Shown piece after piece: positions 1 to 10,526 of a stretch of 64,000 bases of DNA. Position 1 is the stretch's first letter. Each line of letters starts with the position of its first letter. The stretch is taken from NCBI RefSeq assembly GCF_024124665.1, contig NZ_JAMXSB010000005.1, positions 62,001 to 126,000 on the forward strand, in the 5' to 3' direction. This stretch comes from Pleionea sp. CnH1-48. GTDB lineage: Bacteria > Pseudomonadota > Gammaproteobacteria > Enterobacterales > Kangiellaceae. Both the position numbers and the translations under genes were made by a program. The notes beneath the pieces were generated by a model that saw only the letters and a program-made list of their open reading frames with translations, was not told where the DNA came from and did no database searches.

Positions 1-2003
1 TGTCCTTGCGAATTAAGCAACTATTAACGGCTCCACATTTTTATTTTATTCTTGCGCTCTATATATTTATTGTCAGCACTTTTTTAAATAACTTTACTTA
101 CAGTTATCTATCACTGCAAAACGCTAATGCTCAAAGTCTGAGTATTAGCGGATTTATTTTTGCCCCACTTAACAGTCTTTCACTCCTGCTGATATTTATC
201 ATTATCCCAATGTTAAGTGCACAAACCTTTGTTCAAGATGAGCAATCTGGGATCCAACGTTTAAATAGAACGCTGCCGTTGTCTGCGGCTAAGCTGTGGT
301 GGATTGACTGGCTAGCGTTAATGCTCCCCATGTTCATTCTTAATGGCTTATTATCGGCTTTAGAATTGGGTCTGCTTTACAACAGTCATATTGACTGGCC
401 CGTATTTATGGCACAAATTCTTGGCCACGCTTTATCTTGCATCACATTTTTGTCGATTACTCTGGCCATAATGCGTTTTACTCGTAGTCAACTCGGCGCG
501 TTAATTTTTGGCTACTCATTACTGTTTGCATTGTGGCTTGTTCAGCTTGTTCTTTCGGAGTGGCCAAACTTAAGTGCGTGGCTAACCTGGCTCAACCTCA
601 TAGGCTGGTATTCTCATTTTCGAGTCGGCTTACTCAGCGCTGCCAACCTGATATCTCCTATTTTATTGTCAGCACTTGTTATCGTCGTGTGTTTTACGTT
701 ATTGCAACCGAAAAGAAAACATTATGGATGGCTGTTCGTTTTTGTTCTTGCGGCTTTGTTAATCGGTAGTCGTCAACTTTCTCATCACTGGGATTTAACC
801 AGCAATCATCGTTTTAGTTTGATAGCGCCTTTAACCGAACATATATCGGACAAAACAGAACTGTCCATTGATAGCTATGGACTCAACAGCATCGCTCAAA
901 ACGAAGTAGAACAACGTCTAATACACCCCTTGCAACAAACGTTGCCAGATATGCAGTTTACCCCTCACAAATCCACCATGTTGTGGGAGGACAGACAAAA
1001 TACCGGATTATTGATTCGTTATAACAAACAAGAACTTTGGATTGACTACCCTTTTAGCAGCCACCCACAAATGCAGCTTTTGGATGGATTGAATACGCTC
1101 AAAAAACGCCATCAATCGGTAGTCATGTTAGTAGAAGGTCATGATGAAGCCTCCCATAACCAAAAAGGCCAGCGTCACCTTTCAGAGCTGGCCAAAATAC
1201 TAAACACTCGTGGATGGACTCTGGTGAGCGCTTCTTTGTCACAACTCAATAGCATCCCCAGTAACGTCGAGCTGGTAGTTATCGCGTCCTCACGCCAGCC
1301 CTGGTTTGACCAAGAAGAAGAGCGACTCAAAGAATACTTACAAACTGGCGGCAATCTTTTGTGGTTAAGAGATCCAGAAGATGTAGCCCCGCAGGTATTA
1401 GAGCAACTTCCGGTGACCAAAATCGACGGCACCTTGATGGATGCATTAGGGTTTCAACGAGGTACACCACACCCGGGTGTTTTGCTGATTGAGTCTTTTT
1501 CTAAAGACCATGAAATCACCGCCAACTTAACCACTTTGGTCGCCCTTCCCTGGACCAGCGCTTTTGCTCTAAGGCCGACCTCAGAATGGCAGGCTCAGAC
1601 GCTACTCAATAGTCATAGTCAAACCTGGACAGAATTGAACACAGAGGCAACAGAAGTCGCCTTTAACGAAGAACTAGGGGAGCTGCGGGGCCGTTTTCCT
1701 GTCATGGTAGAGTTGCAACGTCAGCAGGGTCCACATACCCAGCGTATCGTGATCAGTGGAGACAGTCATTTTTTAGCGAATACGGCGATCAATAACTACG
1801 CCAACACACAGCTGGCCATTAACTTGTTCAACTATTTAACGGCAGCGTCAGACGTCACCGCTCCGCAAAAGCAACCGGTTGATAAAACCTTGACGATTTC
1901 GCCGTTAGTACAGCATGCTATTGGTTGGTTCTTTCCGTTCTTTTTACCGGTACTGTTATTACTCATAGGTTGCCGCCAATGGCTTATAAGAAAAAAAAGC
2001 TGA
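1..2003 (+). CDS. ABC-2 permease fused to a GldG-type auxiliary domain (5' end cut by one base)
   Basis: Inner-membrane component of an ABC exporter of the gliding-type (GldF/GldG) family, about 667 residues. The N-terminal third (to about residue 255) holds several hydrophobic helices like an ABC-2 permease. A long soluble region (about 280-620) resembles the GldG/ABC-auxiliary domain, and one C-terminal helix is followed by RKKS. The window opens with TG, then in-frame TCC TTG CGA, so the start codon (probably ATG) most likely lies one base before the window, giving MSLRIKQLL. A TTG at 6 is the first start inside. The ATPase gene would be expected just upstream. The next gene overlaps its 3' end. 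The substrate is unknown; despite the name, the family is not restricted to gliding bacteria. Confidence 0.75.
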   Translation, partial: SLRIKQLLTAPHFYFILALYIFIVSTFLNNFTYSYLSLQNANAQSLSISGFIFAPLNSLSLLLIFIIIPMLSAQTFVQDEQSGIQRLNRTLPLSAAKLWWIDWLALMLPMFILNGLLSALELGLLYNSHIDWPVFMAQILGHALSCITFLSITLAIMRFTRSQLGALIFGYSLLFALWLVQLVLSEWPNLSAWLTWLNLIGWYSHFRVGLLSAANLISPILLSALVIVVCFTLLQPKRKHYGWLFVFVLAALLIGSRQLSHHWDLTSNHRFSLIAPLTEHISDKTELSIDSYGLNSIAQNEVEQRLIHPLQQTLPDMQFTPHKSTMLWEDRQNTGLLIRYNKQELWIDYPFSSHPQMQLLDGLNTLKKRHQSVVMLVEGHDEASHNQKGQRHLSELAKILNTRGWTLVSASLSQLNSIPSNVELVVIASSRQPWFDQEEERLKEYLQTGGNLLWLRDPEDVAPQVLEQLPVTKIDGTLMDALGFQRGTPHPGVLLIESFSKDHEITANLTTLVALPWTSAFALRPTSEWQAQTLLNSHSQTWTELNTEATEVAFNEELGELRGRFPVMVELQRQQGPHTQRIVISGDSHFLANTAINNYANTQLAINLFNYLTAASDVTAPQKQPVDKTLTISPLVQHAIGWFFPFFLPVLLLLIGCRQWLIRKKS

Positions 2004-2476
2004 CACAGCGCCAATGGCTCAACATAATCATTATGGTGATGGCTGTAATGATGCTGGTCTTTGTGATGACTGGGCGAATCATTGAGAAAAAGCTCGAGCC
2101 CAATCAACCATCACCTTTGTTTTCTCAATTGACTAAATTGACGATAGCTCAATGGTCAGTATCACAACAGCAAGAACAATGGCACCAAGAGCCCGCTGTT
2201 CTCTCCCATCAGGAACTTTTGCAGATGGTGCAATCCTGGCAGAGCTTTATTCCAAATTTGTGGCTGCAACAAGCCCCGGAGAGCCAAGGCTTAAATATCC
2301 AACTGAATAATCCACAAGAGCTTGAACAGTGGCAGTTATTGACTCACCCTTATCCCATCCTGGTTAACCAGAAAACAGGCAAAGCCGTTGTTTTATCGCA
2401 GCAAGATCTGACACAATTGTTGCCACCCAGTTTACAAACACATATAGAAAACCATGCCAGAACTACCGGAAGTTGA
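1979..2476 (+). CDS. Membrane-anchored protein, partner of the GldG-type transporter
   Basis: 165-residue protein with a basic N-terminus ([10 protein letters not shown]), one transmembrane helix at about 17-33 and a glutamine- and tryptophan-rich soluble part that would face the periplasm. The start chosen is the ATG inside the 3' end of the permease gene (25-base overlap); an upstream in-frame TTG start would only add residues that shadow the permease reading frame. Its end overlaps the mutM start, so the genes are translationally coupled. A protein of this kind (sometimes a DUF4340-like family) often follows fused GldF/GldG genes. I do not recognise a specific domain; the role is inferred from position only. 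Confidence 0.6.
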   Translation: MAYKKKKLTQRQWLNIIIMVMAVMMLVFVMTGRIIEKKLEPNQPSPLFSQLTKLTIAQWSVSQQQEQWHQEPAVLSHQELLQMVQSWQSFIPNLWLQQAPESQGLNIQLNNPQELEQWQLLTHPYPILVNQKTGKAVVLSQQDLTQLLPPSLQTHIENHARTTGS

Positions 2477-3266
2477 AACCTCGCGACGAGGTATCGAACC
2501 CCATTTGCTCAATCAGATCGTTCAAAAGTTAGTAGTGAGAAACCCTAGCTTGCGCTGGCCAGTTTCTAACCAGCTCGCACAATGGGTCGAAGGGCATCCG
2601 GTTAAAGCCGTCAAACGGCGCGCCAAGTACTTAAAGATAGAATTTGAGCATGGCGACTTAATTGTTCATCTGGGTATGTCGGGCAGCTTGCGTATTGTGA
2701 CCAGTGACCAAGCCGCCGCAAAACATGACCACGTAGATTTGTGCCTTAGCAATGGCAAAGCTTTGCGCTTTACCGATCCACGCCGCTTTGGTTTCTGGTT
2801 ATGGAGCGAACAGCCTGAAGTCGATATGTTGCTATCAAATCTGGGGCCTGAACCACTAACCGATGCATTTAATAGCGACTATATTTTCCAGTCTTCTCGT
2901 GGCCGTAAGACCGCGATAAAGAATTTCATCATGGATAATAAGGTCGTTGTGGGTGTGGGCAATATTTACGCAGCTGAATCTCTGTTCAAAGCAGGTATTC
3001 ATCCCAAACGGGCTGCGGGCAAGATCAGTGCTAACCGATATGAGGCACTGGTTAGCGAGATAAAAAGCGTATTAAAACAAGCCATTGAGCAGGGTGGCAC
3101 CACTTTAAAAGATTTTACTCACAGTGACGGTAAACCGGGCTATTTTAAACAAGAGCTGATGGTTTATGGGCGCGAGGGAGAAACCTGTTTTCAATGCGGA
3201 ACTACCCTCAAAGGTATACGTCAGGGTCAGCGTGCAACCGTTTACTGCCCTGGCTGCCAGACCTGA
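2454..3266 (+). CDS. mutM: Formamidopyrimidine-DNA glycosylase
   Basis: Base-excision repair enzyme removing 8-oxoguanine and ring-opened purines, with AP-lyase activity. It begins [13 protein letters not shown], so the catalytic Pro2 and Glu3 of the Fpg/Nei family are present after Met removal. The C-terminal zinc finger has two CxxC pairs (CFQC and CPGC) at about 243-268. At 270 residues it has the normal family length. The ATG lies inside the 3' end of the preceding gene (23-base overlap), which suggests co-transcription with the transporter genes. A small hairpin (CCAGC-AAA-GCTGG, 3272-3284) follows the stop codon but has no T-run. Confidence 0.96.
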   Translation: MPELPEVETSRRGIEPHLLNQIVQKLVVRNPSLRWPVSNQLAQWVEGHPVKAVKRRAKYLKIEFEHGDLIVHLGMSGSLRIVTSDQAAAKHDHVDLCLSNGKALRFTDPRRFGFWLWSEQPEVDMLLSNLGPEPLTDAFNSDYIFQSSRGRKTAIKNFIMDNKVVVGVGNIYAAESLFKAGIHPKRAAGKISANRYEALVSEIKSVLKQAIEQGGTTLKDFTHSDGKPGYFKQELMVYGREGETCFQCGTTLKGIRQGQRATVYCPGCQT

Positions 3267-3380
3267 TTCGACCAGCAAAGCTGGACTTGCTCCAGCGGAA
3301 CCGCTATATTGCGTCGTTGAATAATTTGAAACATCAATTAATCAACGACTTTCACTTACAGTTGTCAGAAAGGAAAAGCA

Positions 3381-3788
3381 ATGCGTAGACATCGCGATGA
3401 TCAAGATGAAGCTAATGTAGACATGACTCCCATGTTGGATATCGTCTTCATCATGTTGATTTTCTTTATCGTTACCACGTCTTTCGTTAAAGAAAATACG
3501 ATTAATATGAGCCGCCCATCTAACAATCAGTCGGAGCAAACCGATAACCCAAGCGCTCCTGTAGCCATCGAGATTACCGATTTAAGCGAAATTCGAATGG
3601 AAGGCCGTATCATTGATGTCGGTGCTGTTCAGGCGAATATCGAGCGTAAGCGAGCAGAAAACCCTAAAACTGTTGTTATCATCCAGGCTCACGAAGAAGC
3701 AGGTGTAGAAACCTTAGTGAGTGTTGTTGATGGTGTTCGAGAAGCAGGCATCTCTTCTCCAATCGTTGCACGCTTGCCTAATAAGTAA
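3381..3788 (+). CDS. exbD: ExbD/TolR-family biopolymer transport protein
   Basis: 135-residue inner-membrane protein of the ExbD/TolR family, which uses the proton gradient with an ExbB/TolQ partner to energise outer-membrane processes. It has a short charged cytoplasmic N-terminus, then the signature VDMTPMLDIVFIMLIFF with the membrane Asp needed for proton flow (about residues 14-30), and a periplasmic domain. An AGGAAAAG ribosome site precedes the ATG. No exbB, tonB or second exbD is adjacent, so the motor partner must be encoded elsewhere. The exact subfamily (ExbD versus TolR) cannot be settled here. Confidence 0.85.
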   Translation: MRRHRDDQDEANVDMTPMLDIVFIMLIFFIVTTSFVKENTINMSRPSNNQSEQTDNPSAPVAIEITDLSEIRMEGRIIDVGAVQANIERKRAENPKTVVIIQAHEEAGVETLVSVVDGVREAGISSPIVARLPNK

Positions 3789-3852
3789 TCAGCTCTCTGT
3801 GCCAGCATTAAGCTGGCACTCTCCTCTCTAGCTCACAAAAGACATTTCAACT

Positions 3853-4161
3853 ATGTTTCGTGTTTTATTCTTACTCTTTCTTGGTGTGTTAATTTATTAC
3901 TGGTGGCGTAGCCAACAGATTAAAGAAAAAGCCTATGAAGAATGTCTAAAACATTGCTACAAAGCCGATGTTGAACTGCTCGACGGTACTATCGCACTGT
4001 CACGTCAATGGTTCGCCAAAGACGCCAATGACAAGATGCGCTGGTTTCGAAAGTACGAGTTTGAGTTCACTTCAACTCGAGAACACCGCTATCGCGGCTG
4101 GGTTCAGATGGCAGGTCTTTATGTCGTCGACTTCCATATGGAACCTTTTCATCTTAATTAA
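3853..4161 (+). CDS. DUF3301 family protein
   Basis: 102-residue protein with one N-terminal transmembrane helix (about 3-16, FRVLFLLFLGVLIYYWW) followed by a compact soluble domain with many aromatic and basic residues (EFTSTREHRYRGWV). The architecture fits the DUF3301 family of small gammaproteobacterial membrane-anchored proteins; its function is not known to me. It lies 64 bases after exbD on the same strand and converges on the patatin gene, leaving only three bases between the two stop codons. Confidence 0.7.
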   Translation: MFRVLFLLFLGVLIYYWWRSQQIKEKAYEECLKHCYKADVELLDGTIALSRQWFAKDANDKMRWFRKYEFEFTSTREHRYRGWVQMAGLYVVDFHMEPFHLN

Positions 4162-4164
4162 GGA

Positions 4165-4929
4165 TCAGGCAACGCCTAATTCAATGTGCCGCTGATTATC
4201 CAAGGGCATATCCAGCGCTTTAAGGGTGCTTTCGTAGGCCTTCTGATAAGCCTCAGGACCAACAGCCAATTTGTCCGGCCCCGATCTGGGTAGCCCGTGA
4301 ATAGCTAGTGCCGTCAAATTATCCCTTACAGGCATTTTTAAAGAACGACTGTTTTTGCTTCGCCAAGGTGAACGAGAAGAAAGGTGGTGATAAAGCACCC
4401 TTTCTTGCGAGTCTGTCGCAGCAAGCCCATGACGATCTTTAATACCACCATCCCACATGGGCTTACCCTTTATCCAAACAGGCTGAAAGAGAAAAGGGAC
4501 TGCGCATGAAGCATAAATTGCCGTCACCAGTTCACCTTCTGTTAGCACTTCTGTTTTTTGCGATAGACCATTCCAGGCCGATACCGCCAGAGGCACTTTG
4601 CAATCAGCAAAAGTGCGACACTGCAAAAGCTCCCCCAAAAGCTGACGAAATTTGTGCCCGCGTAATAATCCAAGACCAGGAAAAGGGTCCCAGAAATCCT
4701 GCTTTTGTAGAGCAAATAACTTTTGTTTCATCAAAGAAATATCGGCACCGGATGCCCAACATCCTGCGACTAATGCTCCAGCGCTCGACCCTGTAAGCCG
4801 ATGAGGAACCAAATCGCGCTCCAGTAATGCAGTTAGCACCCCGGTATGAGCAAAAAAACCAAAAAAGCCAGAAGACAGGGTTAAGGTAAAAGGACGTTCC
4901 GAAAGCCAATCCGAAAGCACTTGTGACAT
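4165..4929 (-). CDS. Patatin-like phospholipase
   Basis: 254-residue predicted acyl hydrolase with the patatin Ser/Asp dyad. The nucleophile elbow GSSAG lies at 47-51 (Ser49) and the DGG motif has Asp160. The oxyanion-hole region near residue 19 reads SSGFFGFFAHTG, where families usually show a glycine-rich DGGG-like loop, so it is slightly unusual. There is no signal peptide, which implies cytoplasmic or membrane-surface action. It is monocistronic and convergent with the DUF3301 gene. No nucleotide cyclase or other defence gene is adjacent, so a CBASS-type effector role is not supported. Confidence 0.8.
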   Translation of the reverse strand: MSQVLSDWLSERPFTLTLSSGFFGFFAHTGVLTALLERDLVPHRLTGSSAGALVAGCWASGADISLMKQKLFALQKQDFWDPFPGLGLLRGHKFRQLLGELLQCRTFADCKVPLAVSAWNGLSQKTEVLTEGELVTAIYASCAVPFLFQPVWIKGKPMWDGGIKDRHGLAATDSQERVLYHHLSSRSPWRSKNSRSLKMPVRDNLTALAIHGLPRSGPDKLAVGPEAYQKAYESTLKALDMPLDNQRHIELGVA

Positions 4930-4993
4930 GCTCGTGTATCCATCGTTTAGATAATGCTATTAAGCTTATTATGCCTCAGCTAATGTCATGACT

Positions 4994-6235
4994 CTACGAT
5001 GAAACAAACAATTCAACGCCAGACGACTTTGATTCCGTCGATTCAGTGACCCGTCGTTTGGTACGCATCGAAGTATCCTGCTCGCGTTTTGAAAGCCCGA
5101 TGGACTGCATTTTGTCACTAATGACACGAAACAAATTAATCATGTCGTCGGCCGTCAGAGTGGATTCCTTAGCCTTATCCTGCAATACCGAGTTAAGGCG
5201 CTCTAGCCCCTCAATAGAGGCAATCACCTGCTCGGTTTCCATATATTCTTTTTCAGCAGAAGATTTAATATGTTCGGCGGTCGAATTGACCCGATTCAGA
5301 GCTTCAAAAATCTCAGCCAGATGGCTGTGAGAGCTTTTAGTATGCTGAACCGCTTCTTCAGAAATCGATTCACCTCGGTTCATACAGTCATAGGCCGATT
5401 GAGTCAGCGTTTGGATGCGCTCAATATTATCTCGGACTTCTAAAGTTGATTCATGAGTCCGCGTAGCCAGTTGTCTAACTTCGTCTGCCACAACAGCAAA
5501 ACCACGACCAGATTCCCCCGCTCGAGCGGCTTCAATGGCGGCATTAAGAGCTAATAAATTGGTTTGCTCTGCAATGGCATTGATGACTTGAATGATCCCA
5601 TCAATCTCTTCGCTGGCCTCCTTAAGACTGGCAATCTGAGCCCCAGCCTCCCTAACATTCTCAACCAGTAAATTGATACTATCTACAGCCTGCTCAATAA
5701 CCTCCCGAGCACTAGTGACCAGCTCTTTTTCTTCACCAATGCTACGGAACGCCTCTCCCACATCAGCCTGGACGACATGATTCGATGCCAATATTTTCTT
5801 TAATCCGGTAAATATCTCTTCATTACGGATCCCATTAATCAGCGCCATCTGTTCAAACTCAATCTGGTTGTCTCTAACACCTTCAGAAATCGGGACAAAA
5901 CGAGAAATAGAGCCCAAAACCGACTGCATCAACTTATCCGCTTCGTTCCATTGTTCATTCTGCTGCTCAAAGAGTTTGCCAAAAAAGGGACCAGAGTGCT
6001 CAGGCTCCAGCCGTAAAGCCAAATCCACTTTGTAATCCTCACTCATACGACTTTTATTAAATAAATGAGTTAGTGGAGCATACAGCCACAAATGACCACC
6101 AATGAATAAAACGACCAAGAAAATCAGATTCTTTATAAGCACAAAGGAAAGCGAAGCTGAGCCAATGAGAATACCTATACCATCGAGTAATATAGAAAAT
6201 CCGACGACACACCAAAGCAAGCTCATTATGCGCAT
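4994..6235 (-). CDS. Methyl-accepting chemotaxis protein without a large periplasmic domain
   Basis: 413-residue chemoreceptor. Two hydrophobic helices near the N-terminus (about 5-25 and 30-53) are separated by only a few residues, so there is no periplasmic ligand-binding domain. A cytoplasmic region of about 100 residues of unknown type is followed by the signalling coiled coil. Its conserved hairpin tip ([20 protein letters not shown] then [15 protein letters not shown]) would bind CheA and CheW. Sensing is probably of an intracellular or membrane state. It is alone in its orientation block and separated from the ferredoxin gene by a terminator. An alternative start is the Met at residue 4. 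Confidence 0.9.
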   Translation of the reverse strand: MRIMSLLWCVVGFSILLDGIGILIGSASLSFVLIKNLIFLVVLFIGGHLWLYAPLTHLFNKSRMSEDYKVDLALRLEPEHSGPFFGKLFEQQNEQWNEADKLMQSVLGSISRFVPISEGVRDNQIEFEQMALINGIRNEEIFTGLKKILASNHVVQADVGEAFRSIGEEKELVTSAREVIEQAVDSINLLVENVREAGAQIASLKEASEEIDGIIQVINAIAEQTNLLALNAAIEAARAGESGRGFAVVADEVRQLATRTHESTLEVRDNIERIQTLTQSAYDCMNRGESISEEAVQHTKSSHSHLAEIFEALNRVNSTAEHIKSSAEKEYMETEQVIASIEGLERLNSVLQDKAKESTLTADDMINLFRVISDKMQSIGLSKREQDTSMRTKRRVTESTESKSSGVELFVSS

Positions 6236-6301
6236 GAAACACTTCCTTCCTGATTTTTTATTTTTCGTATCACTAAATATAGAAGAAAGTCATAAAAACG
6301 A

Positions 6302-6327
6302 AAAAGGCCGATAAATATCGGCCTTTT
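6302..6327 (-). terminator. Rho-independent terminator after the ferredoxin gene
   Basis: Perfect 12-bp inverted repeat (AAAAGGCCGATA / TATCGGCCTTTT) between the ferredoxin stop (6347) and the chemoreceptor start (6235). On the minus strand the stem is followed by a T-rich run, fitting termination of ferredoxin transcription. Confidence 0.85.
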
Positions 6328-6346
6328 CAATCACTAAGAAAGAGAG

Positions 6347-6655
<309 letters not shown>

Positions 6656-6756
6656 TTAATAATGCAAATGCCAAACCGACATTAATACTTGTCGCCTTTT
6701 AAAACGAAGCGATGTGGCTGCATCTTAAAAGGCCTGGGTTAGAAGATCTGCTCGCT

Positions 6757-7287
<531 letters not shown>

Positions 7288-7317
7288 TTACCTGCTGCCA
7301 CTTTGCATCAGTATTCC

Positions 7318-8883
7318 CTATTTTACACTTTCAGCGAAGCCAGTTGCCAGTCGGCTGATCAACGCATATAACGTTAATTGAGGATTCACCCCCAAACTGG
7401 TAGGCAAAATGGAACCATCCATAACCCACAAATTGTCCAGATGATGGAAACGTCCTTGCTCGTTAACTACGCTGTTTTCTAGCTTATCCCCCATGCCACA
7501 GCCCCCCATTACGTGGGCAGAGAACAATAGGGTACGAATATTTTTCTGTGTTAACGCTCGAATTTGCTGCTGTGCTTCAGACCAGCTATTAACCCAGGGG
7601 GCATCCATATGCATTGGACGAACCCGTTTGGCGCCAGCTGCAAATTGCAACTCCGCCATCGTCAGCATGGCATGAGTTACCCCTTCCCATAAATAATCGG
7701 TCACCGGATAATCCAATACGGGCGCCAGATAATCATCCAGCTCAACCTGTCCACCAACACTGCCATGGTGAAAACCATCTCTCATCAACGCCAACGATGC
7801 ATGCATATGAGGCAGCCCAGCCATGATTTTTGCGTGTTCCAGGCCATGAAACGGGATGATCGAACTGCCCAGAACAGGATGAATAGGCGGAACTTCCAAT
7901 TTATACCCCACTTTTCCCGAGACTCCATCTCGCCATAAAAATTCATCACTATAAACGCTTTGAGGCGCGCCACTATAGGGATCAACTCTTTGCTTCATAT
8001 CTGCAACAGTCGCAGCAACAGGATGCAAAAAAGTTCGACGACCAATGCGTTGATGAGGATCTTCAAGTTCGCTGCGTAACATGACCGCAGGCGAGCCGAT
8101 TGCACCGCCCGCTAAAATAATGTGGTTGGCTTTTAGGCGGTAGACTCTATCTGTCGGTTGCCCATTATTATCCATAGCCCTGATATCGACCTGTTCGATA
8201 CGGCCCGCGCGCTGAATCAGACGTTCGCAACGGGTACGAGAATAAAGATGAGCCCCTCGCTCCATGGCCGCAGGAATCGTGGTAACCAACATGGATTGCT
8301 TGGCGCCGATTGGACACCCCATACCACAATAGCCCAGATTGGCGCAGCCTTTTACATTACGAGGAATGATTTCAGCCTTCCAGCCCAATGCCTTAGCCCC
8401 ATCCATTAAAACCTGATTATTCTGATTGGGTGGAATAGCCCAAGGAGTGATATTGAGTTGTTTTTCGGCGCGCTCAAACCAGGGTGCCATAGAATCAGGT
8501 GTCAGCCTTGTTAAACCGAACTCGTGCTGCCAGTACGACAAAGTCTGTTCAGGTGTTCTAAAACTGCTGGTCCAGTTGACGGTTGTTGAACCACCGACGC
8601 TGCGTCCCTGCAATATAGAAATCGCTTTGTCTTTGGTACGTCGAGCCATGGCTTCCTGATAAAGATCCGGATAAGCAATAGCTTCTTTCATCTTGAAATC
8701 TTGGGCCGTTTTTAACGGCCCTTCTTCCAACATAATCAAGCGCAAGCCCGATTGAGACAAGATGTCGGCAACCATACCGCCACCAGCACCGGTACCGACA
8801 ACAATCACATCAGCTTCTAAAACCTTAGGTGCCTCACCACGGCTTAAATCTTGATGATTTACGTGTTGTTTAAGATCCATCAT
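7318..8883 (-). CDS. GMC-family oxidoreductase
   Basis: 521-residue FAD-dependent alcohol/aldehyde-type dehydrogenase. An FAD-binding Rossmann motif (GTGAGGG) is near residue 30, the GMC signature region (GRSVGGSTTVNW) is near 90, and the C-terminal stretch SAHVMGGCGMG plus VMDGSILPTSLGVNPQLT is typical of the family. A cysteine cluster (CANLGYCGMGCPIG) is present. The ATG at 8883 lies two bases after the upstream stop and has a GGGAG ribosome site; a TTG at 8898 is a poorer alternative. It pairs with the Tat-signal subunit gene 8886-9422, resembling gluconate 2-dehydrogenase-like complexes. The substrate is not predictable here. Confidence 0.88.
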   Translation of the reverse strand: MMDLKQHVNHQDLSRGEAPKVLEADVIVVGTGAGGGMVADILSQSGLRLIMLEEGPLKTAQDFKMKEAIAYPDLYQEAMARRTKDKAISILQGRSVGGSTTVNWTSSFRTPEQTLSYWQHEFGLTRLTPDSMAPWFERAEKQLNITPWAIPPNQNNQVLMDGAKALGWKAEIIPRNVKGCANLGYCGMGCPIGAKQSMLVTTIPAAMERGAHLYSRTRCERLIQRAGRIEQVDIRAMDNNGQPTDRVYRLKANHIILAGGAIGSPAVMLRSELEDPHQRIGRRTFLHPVAATVADMKQRVDPYSGAPQSVYSDEFLWRDGVSGKVGYKLEVPPIHPVLGSSIIPFHGLEHAKIMAGLPHMHASLALMRDGFHHGSVGGQVELDDYLAPVLDYPVTDYLWEGVTHAMLTMAELQFAAGAKRVRPMHMDAPWVNSWSEAQQQIRALTQKNIRTLLFSAHVMGGCGMGDKLENSVVNEQGRFHHLDNLWVMDGSILPTSLGVNPQLTLYALISRLATGFAESVK

Positions 8884-8885
8884 CG

Positions 8886-9422
8886 TTAAAGCTCCCAAGG
8901 TCCATCATAACCACACATTTCCCAACTTGGCTTTTCGCTGTAATAAGCAGCCATAACCAGTTGCTGAATCCCCAGGTAACCAGAATTGAGTAACGGCAAC
9001 CAGCTTTCGCGCCATCCCGTCAAAAAGTCATTCAAGGTGTTTTGGCTAGCAGAACTCCACGATGCCCATACACCCGCTAAGAGCAGCTTACCTAGGCGGT
9101 TCCATAGAAGATCAAACAATTCTCTCAATTCTTGCTGAGTTCTTGCAGGAAGAAACCCTATCGCTAGATCAACATTCTTCGTCATCCGGCTAAGAGGGAC
9201 ACGCTTCTGCTGCCAGTTTTGCAGCAACGAAGGGCCAAGAATGACAGGAGCCAAGGCCAGTAAAATGATGCGATCTTCCTGTTGCAAAAAACCATAAGAA
9301 TGCTCGTCCTCAAGCAGTTGCTCATAATCTTCTGACTGCCAGTATTGATTAACGATCACACCACCACAAAGCAGTGATGCACTAGTAAGCGTCCACTTCA
9401 ATAACTCTCTTCGTTGTACCAT
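8886..9422 (-). CDS. Tat-signal small subunit for the GMC oxidoreductase (gluconate 2-dehydrogenase subunit 3-like)
   Basis: 178-residue protein with a twin-arginine-type N-terminus (QRRELLKW followed by a hydrophobic stretch to about residue 26). The remainder is Trp-rich, and its C-terminal segment (SWEMCGYDGPWEL) resembles the subunit-3 family of gluconate/GMC dehydrogenases. It is encoded immediately before the GMC gene, with two bases between stop and ATG. By analogy it would carry the flavin subunit through the Tat pathway to the periplasm. No cytochrome c subunit gene is adjacent, so the electron acceptor is unknown. Confidence 0.75.
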   Translation of the reverse strand: MVQRRELLKWTLTSASLLCGGVIVNQYWQSEDYEQLLEDEHSYGFLQQEDRIILLALAPVILGPSLLQNWQQKRVPLSRMTKNVDLAIGFLPARTQQELRELFDLLWNRLGKLLLAGVWASWSSASQNTLNDFLTGWRESWLPLLNSGYLGIQQLVMAAYYSEKPSWEMCGYDGPWEL

Positions 9423-9557
9423 AGGGTTCGCAAGCCGTTATAAGAACATGGCTTCACTTTAGCGACTTAAGAGATTGGAAACAATAGTAATTAAAACAGC
9501 CGTTTAGATTTGTCCTAAATGGACACCCTCAGGATTTAGGAAACTGATTAGCAGGGT

Positions 9558-10526
9558 TTAGAAGAAGCGATGAAAGAAGTTCTGAACACGGCGAGCTAAA
9601 AAGCAATCGCCTTGCAAACGCGTTTGATCAATGAAGCCCACATGACCTCCAGACTGACTCACCTCCATCACCGTTGAAGCACTTAGCCACTGGCTTTCCG
9701 GTATGACTTTTTCTGACATAAAGGGGTCGTCTTGAGCGTGCAATATTAAAGTCGGCGTTTCGATAGCAGGGAGCTTATAAAAGCTGGAAGCTCGTAGGTA
9801 ATAGTCATGTACCCCATCAAATCCATGCAAAGGGGCCGTGATCTGATCGTCAAACTGCCAGAAGGTATCCAGTTGATGAATATCGGCCGCCGCAATCATC
9901 TCATAACCAGGCAATGCCAAGTCGAGTTTTAGCTGCGATTTTTTCTTTAAAGAATCAATAAGGTGCTTTTGATAGATTCGAGCAAATCCGCGCTCCATAG
10001 TGCTTGCACACTCATGCAACAATAGCGGTACCGACACCGCCATAGCTGCGCGCAAAAGCTTTTGTTTTGGGTTCTCACCTAGCCAATTAAGCAACACATT
10101 GCCGCCAAGAGAAAAGCCTAAGGCAAAGAGCTCTCGGCCAGGTTGACGCGCACTAATAAACTCCAGTGCCTTATCTAAGTCATCGCTCGATCCAGAGTGG
10201 TAGCTGCGCATTTTTTTGTTCATCGTAGGGCCACAACTACGAAAGTGCATCACCACCACTTGCCAATTTGCTGGCAGCAATCGACTTAACACTCGTTGGA
10301 TATAGTGAGACTCGTAACTCCCCTCCAGTCCATGAGCAATAGCAAGCAGAGGTCCTTGGGCCTCCAGTCCAAACCAGGCCAGCTCAAGAAAATCATCGTC
10401 TTCTAACGCAATAGACTGCCACTGCTCAGGTTGGTGAGTAACAGGCACAAAGAGCGGGCCAACCAACGTTTGTAAATGTCGGTTAGCCAATAAAGACAGG
10501 GGTTTAAACTGAGACTCTACAATCAC
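9558..10526 (-). CDS. yheT: YheT-family alpha/beta hydrolase
   Basis: 322-residue predicted carboxylesterase of the YheT/ABHD group. The nucleophile motif GFSLGG has Ser139. [13 protein letters not shown] near 65-77 is the family's oxyanion region, and GGHVGF near 296 supplies the catalytic His; the Asp (ILHAQDDPF) is near 269. It is cytoplasmic, with unknown substrate. Its ATG overlaps the hemE stop (ATGA), so the two genes are co-transcribed and coupled. Confidence 0.87.
   Translation of the reverse strand: MIVESQFKPLSLLANRHLQTLVGPLFVPVTHQPEQWQSIALEDDDFLELAWFGLEAQGPLLAIAHGLEGSYESHYIQRVLSRLLPANWQVVVMHFRSCGPTMNKKMRSYHSGSSDDLDKALEFISARQPGRELFALGFSLGGNVLLNWLGENPKQKLLRAAMAVSVPLLLHECASTMERGFARIYQKHLIDSLKKKSQLKLDLALPGYEMIAAADIHQLDTFWQFDDQITAPLHGFDGVHDYYLRASSFYKLPAIETPTLILHAQDDPFMSEKVIPESQWLSASTVMEVSQSGGHVGFIDQTRLQGDCFLARRVQNFFHRFF

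Noticed and set aside
4165-4929. Patatin gene as a CBASS-type defence effector
   Set aside because: The Ser/Asp dyad is present, but no cyclic-nucleotide synthase or other defence gene is adjacent; neighbours are housekeeping genes.
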